NCBI GenBank assembly: GCA_964569295.1
Contig: CAZMVU010000219.1
Span: 1 to 7,878, forward strand
DNA length: 7,878 bases
Source: CAZMVU01 sp964569295
GTDB lineage: Bacteria > Hydrogenedentota > Hydrogenedentia > Hydrogenedentales > JAGMZX01
Direction: 5' to 3'
In this document: positions 1 through 6,650 of the stretch, piece by piece
Position numbering within the stretch: the first letter of the stretch is position 1
How the letters are laid out: each line of letters opens with the position of its first letter
Position numbers and translations under genes: made by a program
Notes under the pieces: model-generated
Told to the model about the DNA's origin: nothing
The model's database searches: none
Seen by the model: the letters and a program-made list of their open reading frames with translations, nothing else

Positions 1-159
1 CCCCTTTTTGCTTCACTTTTTCACCAACAGCGCGGTAGTACAAGAACTGCGCCCTTTTCTATGGAATGCGGCATAATTGCAGGCGCGGTCGCTTCAAACA
101 CTCATTTCTGCTTTCGTTTTGGACACAAAGTAGACCTGGCATCTCGCCGCGTTTTATAG
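1..159. other. Gene-free gap downstream of cmk
   Basis: I see no gene here. The stretch is visibly richer in A and T than the coding regions around it, with T-runs near 5-9 and 17-21. On the minus strand a poor promoter-like pair can be read, TTGAAG (97-92) and TATGCC (75-70) with a 16-base spacer; it could serve a gene beyond the left edge, but the -10 match is only three of six, so it is not claimed. The plus-strand frame open from 66 to 455 runs into cmk antisense and has a low-complexity Arg/Ser-rich translation, so it is not taken as a gene. Confidence 0.5.
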
Positions 160-204
160 CTGGGGCATCCTGCCCCAGTTCAAGAGGCTGGAAGCCTCTT
201 GTAC
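160..204. repeat. Tandem pair of perfect triloop hairpins
   Basis: Two hairpins lie side by side just past the cmk stop. The first (160-178) is an 8-base-pair perfect stem, CTGGGGCA, closing a TCC loop. The second (181-201) is a 9-base-pair perfect stem, CAAGAGGCT, closing a GGA loop; after one mismatch (180/202), 178-179 also pair with 203-204. The two loops are complementary to each other, and because TCC comes first on either strand the element has the same layout in both directions. For cmk transcripts it sits where a terminator would, but no T-run follows on that strand, so a classical intrinsic terminator is unlikely. It looks like a dispersed intergenic repeat or transcript-end structure; which of these is inference. 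Confidence 0.7.
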
Positions 205-214
205 ATGGGGAGCC

Positions 215-898
215 CTACAAGCGCTCTCGGGCCAGCGCGACAATGCGTGCCACGACCTCATCGCGCGTGAGGTTCGACGTATCCAGACGGATGGCATCCT
301 CCGCCGGTTTCAGCGGCGAGTCGGCCCGGCGCATATTGCGATTGTCCCGCCCGCGAATGTCCTCGCGCAGTGCGTCGATGTCCACGGCATGCCCCGCATT
401 CACGAGGTCCTCGGCGCGGCGGCGGGTGCGTTCTTCTATCGAGGCGTCGAGGTAAATCTTGCAGCGTGCCCGGGGAAAGACCACCGTGCCGATGTCCCGG
501 CCCTCGGCCACGGTGGGGCGGCGCGCGCCTATTTCGCGCTGCAACTCAACGAGCCGTTCCCGCACGGCGGGTATCTCATCGAGCCGGGAGATCATGCGGG
601 TGATCGCCGGCGTGCGGATAGCCTGCGTGATGTCGTGTTCGCCGATGAACACACGGGTGACGCCGTCTACTTCCCGCATGCGCAGGTCCATGGCGCGCGT
701 GGCGTTGGCGAGGGCCGCCGCGTTATCCAGGTCGGCCCCCTGGTGCAACGCCCACCAGGTGGCCGCGCGGTACATGGCTCCGGTGTCGAGGAACTGGAAG
801 TCCAACGCCCGGGCGGCCTGCCGGGCCGTGGTGCTCTTGCCCGCGCCCGCGGGACCGTCGATCGCCACAATGTGGGTGATGGTTGCGGGATCGGCCAC
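215..898 (-). CDS. cmk: Cytidylate kinase (CMP/dCMP kinase)
   Basis: This cytoplasmic enzyme transfers phosphate from ATP to CMP or dCMP, feeding CTP and dCTP synthesis for nucleic acids and phospholipid precursors. The 227-residue product has the normal bacterial Cmk length. Visible signatures are the P-loop GPAGAGKST (residues 15-23), the substrate-binding FLDTGAMYRA (36-45), IRTPAITRMIS (94-104), EGRDIGTVVFP (132-142), an arginine-rich lid segment (EERTRRRAED) and the C-terminal RADSPLKPAEDAIRLDTS. The start is GTG at 898, with GGAGG at 913-909 ten bases upstream. It begins 50 bases after the stop of the DUF342-like gene and is probably the last gene of an operon with it and mtnA. Nothing is missing from the active site. 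Identification is secure. Confidence 0.96.
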   Translation of the reverse strand: MADPATITHIVAIDGPAGAGKSTTARQAARALDFQFLDTGAMYRAATWWALHQGADLDNAAALANATRAMDLRMREVDGVTRVFIGEHDITQAIRTPAITRMISRLDEIPAVRERLVELQREIGARRPTVAEGRDIGTVVFPRARCKIYLDASIEERTRRRAEDLVNAGHAVDIDALREDIRGRDNRNMRRADSPLKPAEDAIRLDTSNLTRDEVVARIVALARERL

Positions 899-948
899 GA
901 TGCTGGAGCCTCCATGTTGCCAGAAAGAGGGGATGTTAGCACGCGGTT

Positions 949-3006
949 TCAGAGGCGCTCAACCGTGTCCGAAGCGCCCTGGACAAAGGTGGCATGGCCG
1001 GTGTGGGCACCGGTCACGAGCACCCCCGGTTCGCCGCCCGCGCTGCGTTCATAGGTGTGCATGGCGGCGAAGATGCGCACGCCCGCCGCAAACGAGCCCG
1101 ACACACGGGCGCGTGTGGCCTCCCCGGTGGTTAGGCCGGGCAGGCGCAGACCGTGCTCTTGCTGGAGCGTATTGCGTAGCGCGGCATATTCTTCTTGACA
1201 TGCGCGCTCCTGTCCGGCGAGTTGCTCGAGCGAGCGCGTGCGCGTGGTGAGGTGGCGCAGCATAATGCGCGCAAAGGGCGTCTGGAACCGGGCTCGGGCG
1301 CTCGATTCTTTGGGTTGCCTGCGCATGGCGTGCAGGAGTTGCTGCAGCATGGGGTAGGCTCCGTGTTCCTCGGCGCGCTGAAGCACGGCCGCCCGGCCCA
1401 CGCTCTCCCGAATCTGGGCGTGCAGCTTTTCCACGGCCGCGGCCTGTTGGGTCCGCTCGTGGCGCCAATGCTTCACCCGCTCCCCGAGTTTGGCGAGCAT
1501 ACGGGCCAGCTCCTCGGTGTAAAGGTTCTTGCCGCGCAGGTTGCGCTGCACCTCGATGAATTCATTGCGCCGTGACGCCAGTTCCGTGTCGGGCGAATCT
1601 CCCTGTTCTTCCTCGAGGGTGCGCAGTTCCCGCAGCACACGTTCCCAGTCCTCCTCCTCGATAAAGACCTCGCCGCCGCCGCGCTCATGGCGTTGCTTCG
1701 CCGCGAGACGCTGGTCCACCGCGTGCACCATGCCCTCGACGCCGCCGATAATGCGGTCGAGGAAGGCGAGGCGCCGCTGCGCCTGCTCGAGCGCCTGCAT
1801 GTCGCGCTGGGCGCGATCGCCGCCGGCGAGATAGAGCAGCAGGTTCCGCGCGAACTGTTCCCGCTCGCGCCACATCATGCCTCGTGTCGCGGCAAGCTCG
1901 CGCAACCGCCAGCGCGCGCGGTGAGCACGGGCAGCGGCCCGGGTGACCTCGCGGGGCACGATTTCGCCATAGTCCTCGTGCGACACCATGCGCCGAAGCA
2001 CAATGTTAGCCGGGGCCTGGTCCTCGGGTGTGAACAGGCTGGCCGAGGCCTCGTGTGCCACGTGCAGCGTGGCGCCGCGGCACTCCCCGGCAATGATGAT
2101 ACTCGGCGCCACGAAGACGCCGCCACGCACGTCGCCGGCTATTTCGATCGCGTCAAAAGCATAGACCAGGTCCGGTGCTTTGGCCTCGCGGCACACCACC
2201 TGACCTTGCTTGCTGATCAGTGTGGCCCGGTTGATAATGTCTCGCAGGCGAATGTCGCCCGTGCGGGCGATGGCGCGCCCGCTCACATTCCCCAGCACCT
2301 CGATGGAGCCCGTGGCGGCGACATTGCCCAGCACATACCCGCTTACGAAGCAATCGCCGTTTTCGACCGCCACGGTGCAGTGGTCCGGCACATCACCGAG
2401 CACGCGCAATCGGCCCCCGTGGGTAAACACAGGACCAAGAATCGGACACTCTATCCCCGCGAATTCCTGTGCCTGGCGCGGCGGCGCGGCCTCGAGCCCC
2501 TCGGGTGTCACGAAGTGAATGCGCTTGCCGAGGTTGGGCAGGCTGTCCAGGGCTGGAAGCTCGGCGAGGCGCGCGTCGATATCGGGCCGCAACTCGTCCA
2601 AGTAGGCCTGTGGCCGGGCGAGGCGCGCGTTGTTCTTGGCGGCCCGCATCAGGTCATGGGCCGCGCTCAGGAAGGTGAGTTCATCCAAACCAAGCGATGG
2701 CGCGCCGTCTTGCATCACGGCATCCATCAGTTCGCGCAGCACGGGCTGGTGGCGTTCCGAGGCGCTCTCGGGCCGCGGGGCGGGGTAGAGCGATTTCCAC
2801 GCTTCGATGCGCTCCTCGAGTGCTCGCGCCAGATCGGGCAGGCGCGCTGCGCCCCCAGCTTGCAGAAATGCCGCGCACAGTGCCATGTCCTCGGCCGAAC
2901 GCTGGCCCATAGCCGTTGGCGGCGCCGCGGCCACGTTCTCGAACAAGGCATCTAAAGACACGATCGCTACATTGCTCCCAGGAATCACAAGGCAGGTTTC
3001 AAGCAA
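949..3006 (-). CDS. DUF342/FapA-like beta-helix and coiled-coil protein
   Basis: A 685-residue protein of the DUF342 (FapA-like) type. Residues 1-160 are mostly helical and lack a recognisable motif. Residues about 190-322 show the short repeating strand pattern of a right-handed beta-helix (for example RLRVLGDV, CFVSGYVLGNV, SIEVLGNVSG, AIEIAGDVRG). Residues about 355-620 are charged and heptad-like, a long coiled coil. A C-terminal strand segment (VSGSFAAGVRIFAA, 635-648) returns, as in DUF342 proteins. There is no signal peptide or membrane segment, so it is probably cytoplasmic. FapA of Vibrio vulnificus acts in polar flagellum assembly, but no flagellar gene is near and that role should not be transferred. 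The TTG start at 3006 overlaps the mtnA stop by eight bases and has no clear Shine-Dalgarno, suggesting coupling. GTG at 2988, or GTG at 2961 with GGGAG 13 bases upstream, are alternative starts. Confidence 0.78.
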   Translation of the reverse strand: MLETCLVIPGSNVAIVSLDALFENVAAAPPTAMGQRSAEDMALCAAFLQAGGAARLPDLARALEERIEAWKSLYPAPRPESASERHQPVLRELMDAVMQDGAPSLGLDELTFLSAAHDLMRAAKNNARLARPQAYLDELRPDIDARLAELPALDSLPNLGKRIHFVTPEGLEAAPPRQAQEFAGIECPILGPVFTHGGRLRVLGDVPDHCTVAVENGDCFVSGYVLGNVAATGSIEVLGNVSGRAIARTGDIRLRDIINRATLISKQGQVVCREAKAPDLVYAFDAIEIAGDVRGGVFVAPSIIIAGECRGATLHVAHEASASLFTPEDQAPANIVLRRMVSHEDYGEIVPREVTRAAARAHRARWRLRELAATRGMMWREREQFARNLLLYLAGGDRAQRDMQALEQAQRRLAFLDRIIGGVEGMVHAVDQRLAAKQRHERGGGEVFIEEEDWERVLRELRTLEEEQGDSPDTELASRRNEFIEVQRNLRGKNLYTEELARMLAKLGERVKHWRHERTQQAAAVEKLHAQIRESVGRAAVLQRAEEHGAYPMLQQLLHAMRRQPKESSARARFQTPFARIMLRHLTTRTRSLEQLAGQERACQEEYAALRNTLQQEHGLRLPGLTTGEATRARVSGSFAAGVRIFAAMHTYERSAGGEPGVLVTGAHTGHATFVQGASDTVERL

Positions 3007-4060
3007 AGTCGAATGGCGGGGTGAGCACGCCTTTCTCGGTAATATACCCGGCGATGTATTGCGCGGGGGTTACGTCGAAGGCCGGGCTGTACACCGCAAC
3101 TCCCTCCGGCGCGGTGCGCCGCCCCAAGCCCTGGGTGACCTCGGCTGGGTCGCGCTCCTCGATGGGAATTTCCGCGCCCGTGGCGAGGGTCATGTCGAAG
3201 GTGCTCGAGGGCGCCGCCACATAGAACGGGATGCCGTGAGCCTTCGCCAGCACGGCCACGCCATAGGTGCCGATCTTGTTCGCCGTGTCGCCGTTCGCCG
3301 CGATCCGGTCCGCGCCCACGATGCACAACTGCACCCGGCCCTCCTTCATCACCTGGGCCGCTACATTATCGCAGATGAGCGTCACGTCGATTCCGGCTTC
3401 CTGCAGCTCGTAGGCCGTGAGGCGTGCGCCCTGCAACAGCGGCCGGGTTTCGCCGGCAAAGACCCGGAACTGACGCCCGAGCTCATGGGCCCGGAGCATC
3501 CCGGCCAGGGCCGTGCCATAACCGCCGGTAGCGAGCGGGCCCGCATTGCAATGCGTAAGCACACCGTCCCCGTCCTTGATGAGCGGCGCGCCGTGATCGC
3601 CAATAGCGCGGCACAACCGGTCATTATCCGTGAAGATTGCCATGGCCTCCGCCTCCAAAGCGGCCATGAGCTCGCCCACGGAGGCGGCATCCGCGCACTT
3701 TTCGGCCGACGCGCGCATGCGGTCCAGCGCCCAGAAAAGATTCACCGCCGTCGGACGCGAGGTCGCCAGGTAGTCCGCCACACGCCGCACCGCTTCGAGT
3801 GCTTCCGCCACGGACCCGGGGGCCGCCTCACGCACGCCCACCACCACGCCGAAGGCCGCGCAACAGCCGATGGCCGGCGCGCCGCGCACGCGCAGCATCT
3901 GGATGCCTTCCCATACCGCCTCGGCCGCATCGAGCCGCACCCAGCGTGTTTCAACGGGGAGAAGGGTTTGATCGAGGATGCACAGCCCCGCATCGTCCCA
4001 CCGTATCGGGAGCACGATCCGCGCACCGCGGTCTGTGGATGGCATCACCATGGGCCGCAT
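2999..4060 (-). CDS. mtnA: S-methyl-5-thioribose-1-phosphate isomerase
   Basis: MtnA converts methylthioribose-1-phosphate to methylthioribulose-1-phosphate in the methionine salvage pathway, which recycles methylthioadenosine left by polyamine synthesis. The 353-residue product matches family length. Motifs are RGAPAIG (59-65), SRPTAVNLFWALDRM (101-115), THCNAGPLATGGYGTAL (169-185), ETRPLLQGARLTAYEL (204-219), GADRIAANGDTANKIGT (249-265), PSSTFDM and EIPIEERDP. The catalytic pair is Cys171 and Asp251, spaced 80 residues apart like Cys160/Asp240 of Bacillus subtilis MtnA. The fold is shared with eIF2B-like subunits, but these residues favour the isomerase. The reading frame stays open up to 4270, but the extra 70 codons look non-coding. 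ATG codons at 4060, 4051 and 4045 are the plausible starts; none has a strong ribosome site. It is the first gene of a probable mtnA-DUF342-cmk operon. Confidence 0.95.
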   Translation of the reverse strand: MRPMVMPSTDRGARIVLPIRWDDAGLCILDQTLLPVETRWVRLDAAEAVWEGIQMLRVRGAPAIGCCAAFGVVVGVREAAPGSVAEALEAVRRVADYLATSRPTAVNLFWALDRMRASAEKCADAASVGELMAALEAEAMAIFTDNDRLCRAIGDHGAPLIKDGDGVLTHCNAGPLATGGYGTALAGMLRAHELGRQFRVFAGETRPLLQGARLTAYELQEAGIDVTLICDNVAAQVMKEGRVQLCIVGADRIAANGDTANKIGTYGVAVLAKAHGIPFYVAAPSSTFDMTLATGAEIPIEERDPAEVTQGLGRRTAPEGVAVYSPAFDVTPAQYIAGYITEKGVLTPPFDFA

Positions 4061-4089
4061 GCTACTGGAATCCCGGGCAAGAACACAAA

Positions 4090-4148
4090 GACGGGCATGG
4101 CGGTTGCCCCCCGGGCGGGTGAAGCAAGTGGAAAGCCCCCTGCCCATC
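4090..4148 (-). promoter_or_regulatory. Possible structured mtnA leader
   Basis: Read as minus-strand RNA, GAUGGGCA (4148-4141) can pair with UGCCCGUC (4097-4090) over eight base pairs with one G-U. The stem encloses a G- and C-rich segment, and its 3' end lies 29 bases upstream of the ATG at 4060. The arrangement could be an mtnA 5' leader structure. It does not match any riboswitch class I know, and the loop lacks an obvious conserved core, so a chance fold in GC-rich DNA is just as possible. Confidence 0.25.
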
Positions 4149-4245
4149 GTCGCCATCGCGTGGCACAACAGACGACGAAACATGTGACGTCTTGGCCGCG
4201 CACAGCCTACCTGGCCGCTTGAGGCGCGCAGGGCGCATAGTCTGC

Positions 4246-4270
4246 CCCTGAAACATGGTCCCTGAAACAT
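4246..4270. repeat. 11-base direct repeat with 14-base period
   Basis: CCCTGAAACAT occurs at 4246-4256 and again at 4260-4270, separated by three bases. A partial third copy, GAAACAT, is at 4177-4183. The copies lie in the upstream region of mtnA and end three bases before the triloop hairpin at 4274. They could be a local duplication or a repeated protein-binding site; the sequence alone does not decide. Confidence 0.5.
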
Positions 4271-4273
4271 CTC

Positions 4274-4320
4274 GTACGCCTGAAAGGCGTACCTGGATCA
4301 GCCCAGCCCGAACGCCTGGG
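4274..4320. repeat. Second pair of 8+3+8 triloop hairpins
   Basis: The first unit (4274-4292) is a perfect 8-base-pair stem, GTACGCCT with AGGCGTAC, closing a GAA loop. The second (4302-4320) has the same 8+3+8 layout, CCCAGCCC, GAA, CGCCTGGG, with five outer pairs intact and mismatches at the sixth and eighth positions. Nine bases separate them. The layout matches the element at 160-204 although the stem sequences differ, which suggests a shared class of intergenic element. No T-run follows on either strand. Confidence 0.65.
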
Positions 4321-4379
4321 TAACCGGCTCCTACCGCCACGGCCATGCGCTACCGGAGGCCGTACCGAGGCGAAGAGGT

Positions 4380-4404
4380 CTCGGGAGGGGAAGCGCCCCG
4401 CGAG
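4380..4404 (-). terminator. Hairpin directly after the PHP gene stop
   Basis: Immediately beyond the TAG stop at 4407-4405, the minus strand can form CTCG (4404-4401) with CGAG (4383-4380) and, inside it, GGGG (4399-4396 region) with CCCC (4390-4387 region). The placement fits transcript ending or 3' protection for the PHP gene. There is no U-run after the stem, so an intrinsic terminator is doubtful. Confidence 0.3.
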
Positions 4405-5337
4405 CTATTCCCCGTCCGGTTCCGGCGGCGCCAACGAGGCGGTGCGGCGGGTGAGGGCGCCCTGCTCCATAACCAGCAGCACGACCGTATCCACGCCCTG
4501 TTCGCGCAGGTAGTCACGCGCGTCGTCCAGGTGGCTGCCTACCTCGCCGGGCCGGTGGCTGTCGTCGCCCAGGATGAAGCCGATGCCCCGCGCGGCGGCC
4601 TCGTCGACGACCCACGGGGCGGGGTAGGGGCGCCCGAAGCCCTTGCGGTAACCAGAGGTGTTCACATCGAGTGCGCTCCCCGCCTCGGCCACGGCATCGA
4701 GCGCACCGAGGGCCGCCGCGCGCACGGCCGGGGTGGCTACGGCCGCTTCATCCGGCGCATTCCGGCGGATGAGATCGAAATGGCCGACAATCTCCGGGCG
4801 CAGGGCACGCACCATCTCGGCGAGGGTTGCGTAGTAGCGAATGGCCGTGGCTTCGAGCCCCCCGCAGCGCCGCACCGCCTCGGCGAAAAGGTCGGCCGTA
4901 TAATCAATGATTACCTCATCCACATGATGCACCGACCCGACAATGTAGTCGAAACCATGTTCTTCACGCAGGCGTTGCGTGATCGCGGGGTAGTCCGCCG
5001 CCGGCGCCACCTCCGACTCGAAACCCTTGAGCACCGTCATTTCTCCGGCCCACCGCTCCGCGAGCCGGGCGATGTGCACCGCGTAATCGGCGAAGAGCCG
5101 CAGCAAATGATCCACATCCCACCCCAGGGCACGCTCTTCCGCGTAGAGAAAACGCGCCTCCGTGCGGGGGGCGTGCTCGGTGAACCCGAAGGTGTGCAGT
5201 CCCTGCGCGCGGGCGGCCTCGAGAAAAGCCTCAGGCGCTCCTTCTGCATGGTCGCAATAGAGACCGCTATGGCCGCCATGAAAGGACGCGCGCCAGTCCG
5301 GCGCAGGGGGTTTGGCGTTGTCGCGGGGGATCGACAT
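4405..5337 (-). CDS. PHP-family phosphatase, histidinol-phosphatase-like
   Basis: A 310-residue PHP-domain metallohydrolase most like HisK/HisJ histidinol-phosphatases, which remove phosphate from L-histidinol phosphate in histidine synthesis. Candidate metal-binding motifs in order are HGGHSGLYCDHAEG (20-33), TEH (53-55), GFESEV (105-110), GSVHHVD (134-140), GHFDLI (185-190) and GDDSHRP (257-263); DVNTSGYRKGFGRPYPA (224-240) is also typical. Motif I is unusual: the two histidines are separated by two residues (HGGH), where the common form is H-x-H. Length is slightly above the usual 260-280. The start is ATG 5337, with AGGAG about 12 bases upstream. No other histidine gene is in the window, so the substrate is inferred from family alone; another sugar or polyol phosphate is possible. 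It is divergent from the GntR-type gene. Confidence 0.85.
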   Translation of the reverse strand: MSIPRDNAKPPAPDWRASFHGGHSGLYCDHAEGAPEAFLEAARAQGLHTFGFTEHAPRTEARFLYAEERALGWDVDHLLRLFADYAVHIARLAERWAGEMTVLKGFESEVAPAADYPAITQRLREEHGFDYIVGSVHHVDEVIIDYTADLFAEAVRRCGGLEATAIRYYATLAEMVRALRPEIVGHFDLIRRNAPDEAAVATPAVRAAALGALDAVAEAGSALDVNTSGYRKGFGRPYPAPWVVDEAAARGIGFILGDDSHRPGEVGSHLDDARDYLREQGVDTVVLLVMEQGALTRRTASLAPPEPDGE

Positions 5338-5420
5338 ACTACAAAGCCGCTCCTGATTTTATCGAAAGCACCCGAAAACTCGAATCAGCCGAATATCTGT
5401 GTCGGGCTTTTGTATCGCAT

Positions 5421-5449
5421 TTGTTTTCACGAACGGCCCTTGCTATAGT
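5421..5449 (+). promoter_or_regulatory. Candidate promoter of the GntR-LacI type gene
   Basis: TATAGT (5444-5449) is a five-of-six match to the -10 box and is preceded by TGC (5441-5443), an extended -10. TTGTTT (5421-5426) stands exactly 17 bases upstream as a weaker -35. Transcription would begin near 5456, giving a leader of about 100 bases before the TTG start at 5559. The position argues against reading the gene from 5421, because the -35 box would then lie inside the coding sequence. Confidence 0.5.
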
Positions 5450-5476
5450 TCCTGCAGTCTCCGTTGCGCCGGCCCG

Positions 5477-5534
5477 CGGCTTTAGCCGAAACAAACCGCC
5501 GTTGCCACGGGCGACCCGCGGTGGCCGGGGCAAC
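5477..5534 (+). promoter_or_regulatory. Inverted repeats in the regulator's leader
   Basis: CGGCT-TT-AGCCG (5477-5488) is a short inverted repeat 30 bases after the -10 box. Further on, GTTGCC (5501-5506) pairs with GGCAAC (5529-5534), enclosing CGGG-CGA-CCCG (5508-5518). The first could be an operator for the regulator's own repression, the second an RNA fold just ahead of the ribosome site. Both are short enough to arise by chance in GC-rich DNA. Confidence 0.25.
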
Positions 5535-5548
5535 CAGCCACAGGAGCG

Positions 5549-5553
5549 CAGGA
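5549..5553 (+). promoter_or_regulatory. Ribosome binding site deciding a TTG start
   Basis: CAGGA at 5549-5553 is five bases before TTG 5559. A second CAGGAG at 5541-5546 is 12 bases before it. This is the only place near the conserved GntR N-terminus where a start codon and a ribosome site coincide, so it fixes the start of the regulator. Confidence 0.6.
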
Positions 5554-5558
5554 CGCGA

Positions 5559-6644
5559 TTGAACCTCTCCTCCGAACTTCCCTTGTACGAAACCATCAAA
5601 CGTGATCTAAAGGCGCGCATGGAGAATGGCGAGTTGCCCGAGGGCACGCGCATCCTACCGGAAATCGAGCTGGCCAAACAAGTGGGGGTGAGCCGTTCAA
5701 CAGCGCGTAAGGCTTTGAGGGCATTGGAGATGGAGGGTTATCTCTCGCGCACGGCCGGGCGGGGCTCTTTCGTGAAGGCGTGCAAGGGCAAGAGCGGCGC
5801 CGCCGGCACGGCACAAAGAACGCTGGCCGTGACGCTGGTGCAAATCGAGCGGTTCAACCACGCCGGCGAGCTCCTTCAGGGCTTCATGAACACCACGGTG
5901 GCCGCGGGGTACCACGGTATGGTCCACCCCCAAATGGGGCCGGGCGCGGACGAATTCGAGCACCTGGTGAATGTGCGCCGCAACGGGATTCAGGGCTGGG
6001 CGCTCTGGCTCACCCGGGCCTCGCAGAAGAGCGTTGTGCTGTTGCAGAACTTTCAGAAGTCCGGCGGCGCCCTTGTGCTCGTCGATCGCTATGCGCGCAG
6101 CCTCGAGTCCGACTATGTCGTTACAAAGAACGCGCAAATGGGCTGCGACCTCACCCGGGCGCTTATCCAACGCGGGCACGAGCACATTGCGCTCATCAAC
6201 TTCTGGGACGACAGCACCGTGGCGGCGGATCGCCAGGCCGGCTATCGGCGTGCGCTCACGGAAGCGGGACTGCCGGTGCTCGAAGAGCACATTGTATTGG
6301 ACCGCCTGCGGGGGCCCGAGGCATTGCGCATGCAATTGCTCGCGCTGCTGGGCATGCGAAAACGGCCCACGGCGGTATTCTGCGCGACCGCGCACCACGC
6401 CGCGTTCCTGATCGAGCAGTTGCAGCGCCTGCGCTACACTATACCGCACGATATTCAAATAGCCGCGGTGGATGACAACCGCATGGCCGGGCAGGTGGAC
6501 TTTCCGATGCTCACCGCCACGCAGCATTCCTATGCGATGGGTTGCCGCGCTGCCCAGCTCCTGCAAGAGCGCCTCGAACACCCCGGAATCCCCTGGCAAC
6601 AAGTCGAACTCGATTACGACCTGAACTTTACCCCCGAGGGATAA
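5559..6644 (+). CDS. GntR-type regulator with LacI-like sensor domain
   Basis: A 361-residue transcription factor. Residues about 8-74 form a GntR winged helix-turn-helix (LPLYETIKRDLKARMENGEL, then ILPEIELAKQVGVSRSTARK and the wing GRGSFV). Residues about 87-360 resemble the LacI/GalR periplasmic-binding-like sensor: LVLVDRY, a GHEHIALIN segment, DRQAGYRRALTEAGL, RPTAVFCATAHHAAFLIEQL, IPHDIQIAAVDDN and ATQHSYAMGCRAAQLLQERL. B. subtilis AraR has the same domain pairing and responds to a sugar, so a sugar or related ligand is likely, but the ligand cannot be read from sequence. The TTG start is supported by the ribosome site and by a promoter upstream; an upstream extension to 5421 looks non-coding. 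It is divergent from the PHP gene and 105 bases upstream of the lactonase gene, its plausible target. Self-control is possible through the leader repeats. Confidence 0.9.
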   Translation: MNLSSELPLYETIKRDLKARMENGELPEGTRILPEIELAKQVGVSRSTARKALRALEMEGYLSRTAGRGSFVKACKGKSGAAGTAQRTLAVTLVQIERFNHAGELLQGFMNTTVAAGYHGMVHPQMGPGADEFEHLVNVRRNGIQGWALWLTRASQKSVVLLQNFQKSGGALVLVDRYARSLESDYVVTKNAQMGCDLTRALIQRGHEHIALINFWDDSTVAADRQAGYRRALTEAGLPVLEEHIVLDRLRGPEALRMQLLALLGMRKRPTAVFCATAHHAAFLIEQLQRLRYTIPHDIQIAAVDDNRMAGQVDFPMLTATQHSYAMGCRAAQLLQERLEHPGIPWQQVELDYDLNFTPEG

Positions 6645-6650
6645 GGGCCG

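Larger units (their letters stand above)
4061..4404. other. Gene-free structured gap between PHP gene and mtnA
   Basis: These 344 bases hold no convincing gene. They contain, from left to right, a long-range stem near mtnA (4090-4148), a phased direct repeat (4246-4270), two triloop hairpins (4274-4320), a 6-base-pair stem ACGGCC/GGCCGT (4339-4344 with 4358-4363) and a hairpin immediately after the PHP gene stop (4380-4404). The mtnA promoter should lie here on the minus strand, because the PHP gene is 344 bases upstream, but no -35/-10 pair is good enough to call. I looked for SAM-type riboswitch cores, expected for some mtnA genes, and did not find one. Confidence 0.6.

Noticed and set aside
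160..204. Intrinsic terminator of the cmk operon
   Set aside because: The stems are strong, but the minus-strand sequence after them (CTATAAAAC) has no U-run, and the twin design suggests a different role.
1687..2955. 422-codon plus-strand frame inside the DUF342 gene
   Set aside because: Antisense shadow of the DUF342 gene, with no recognisable domain.
2807..4222. 471-codon plus-strand frame across mtnA and the DUF342 gene
   Set aside because: It is antisense to two well-supported genes, its translation is rich in His, Arg and Gly with no motif, and long antisense frames are expected in GC-rich coding DNA.
4061..4270. N-terminal extension of MtnA by 70 residues
   Set aside because: The added residues are Cys- and Arg-rich, unlike any MtnA N-terminus, and cover the direct repeat; known MtnA proteins start close to the conserved IRWDD segment.
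4061..4404. SAM-type riboswitch for mtnA
   Set aside because: A GGCAACC-like string occurs near 4100, but the rest of the SAM-I/IV core and the pairing pattern are missing.
5421..5558. N-terminal extension of the regulator by 46 residues
   Set aside because: It would begin inside the -35 box, contains leader hairpins, lacks a ribosome site and precedes the normal start of the GntR domain.
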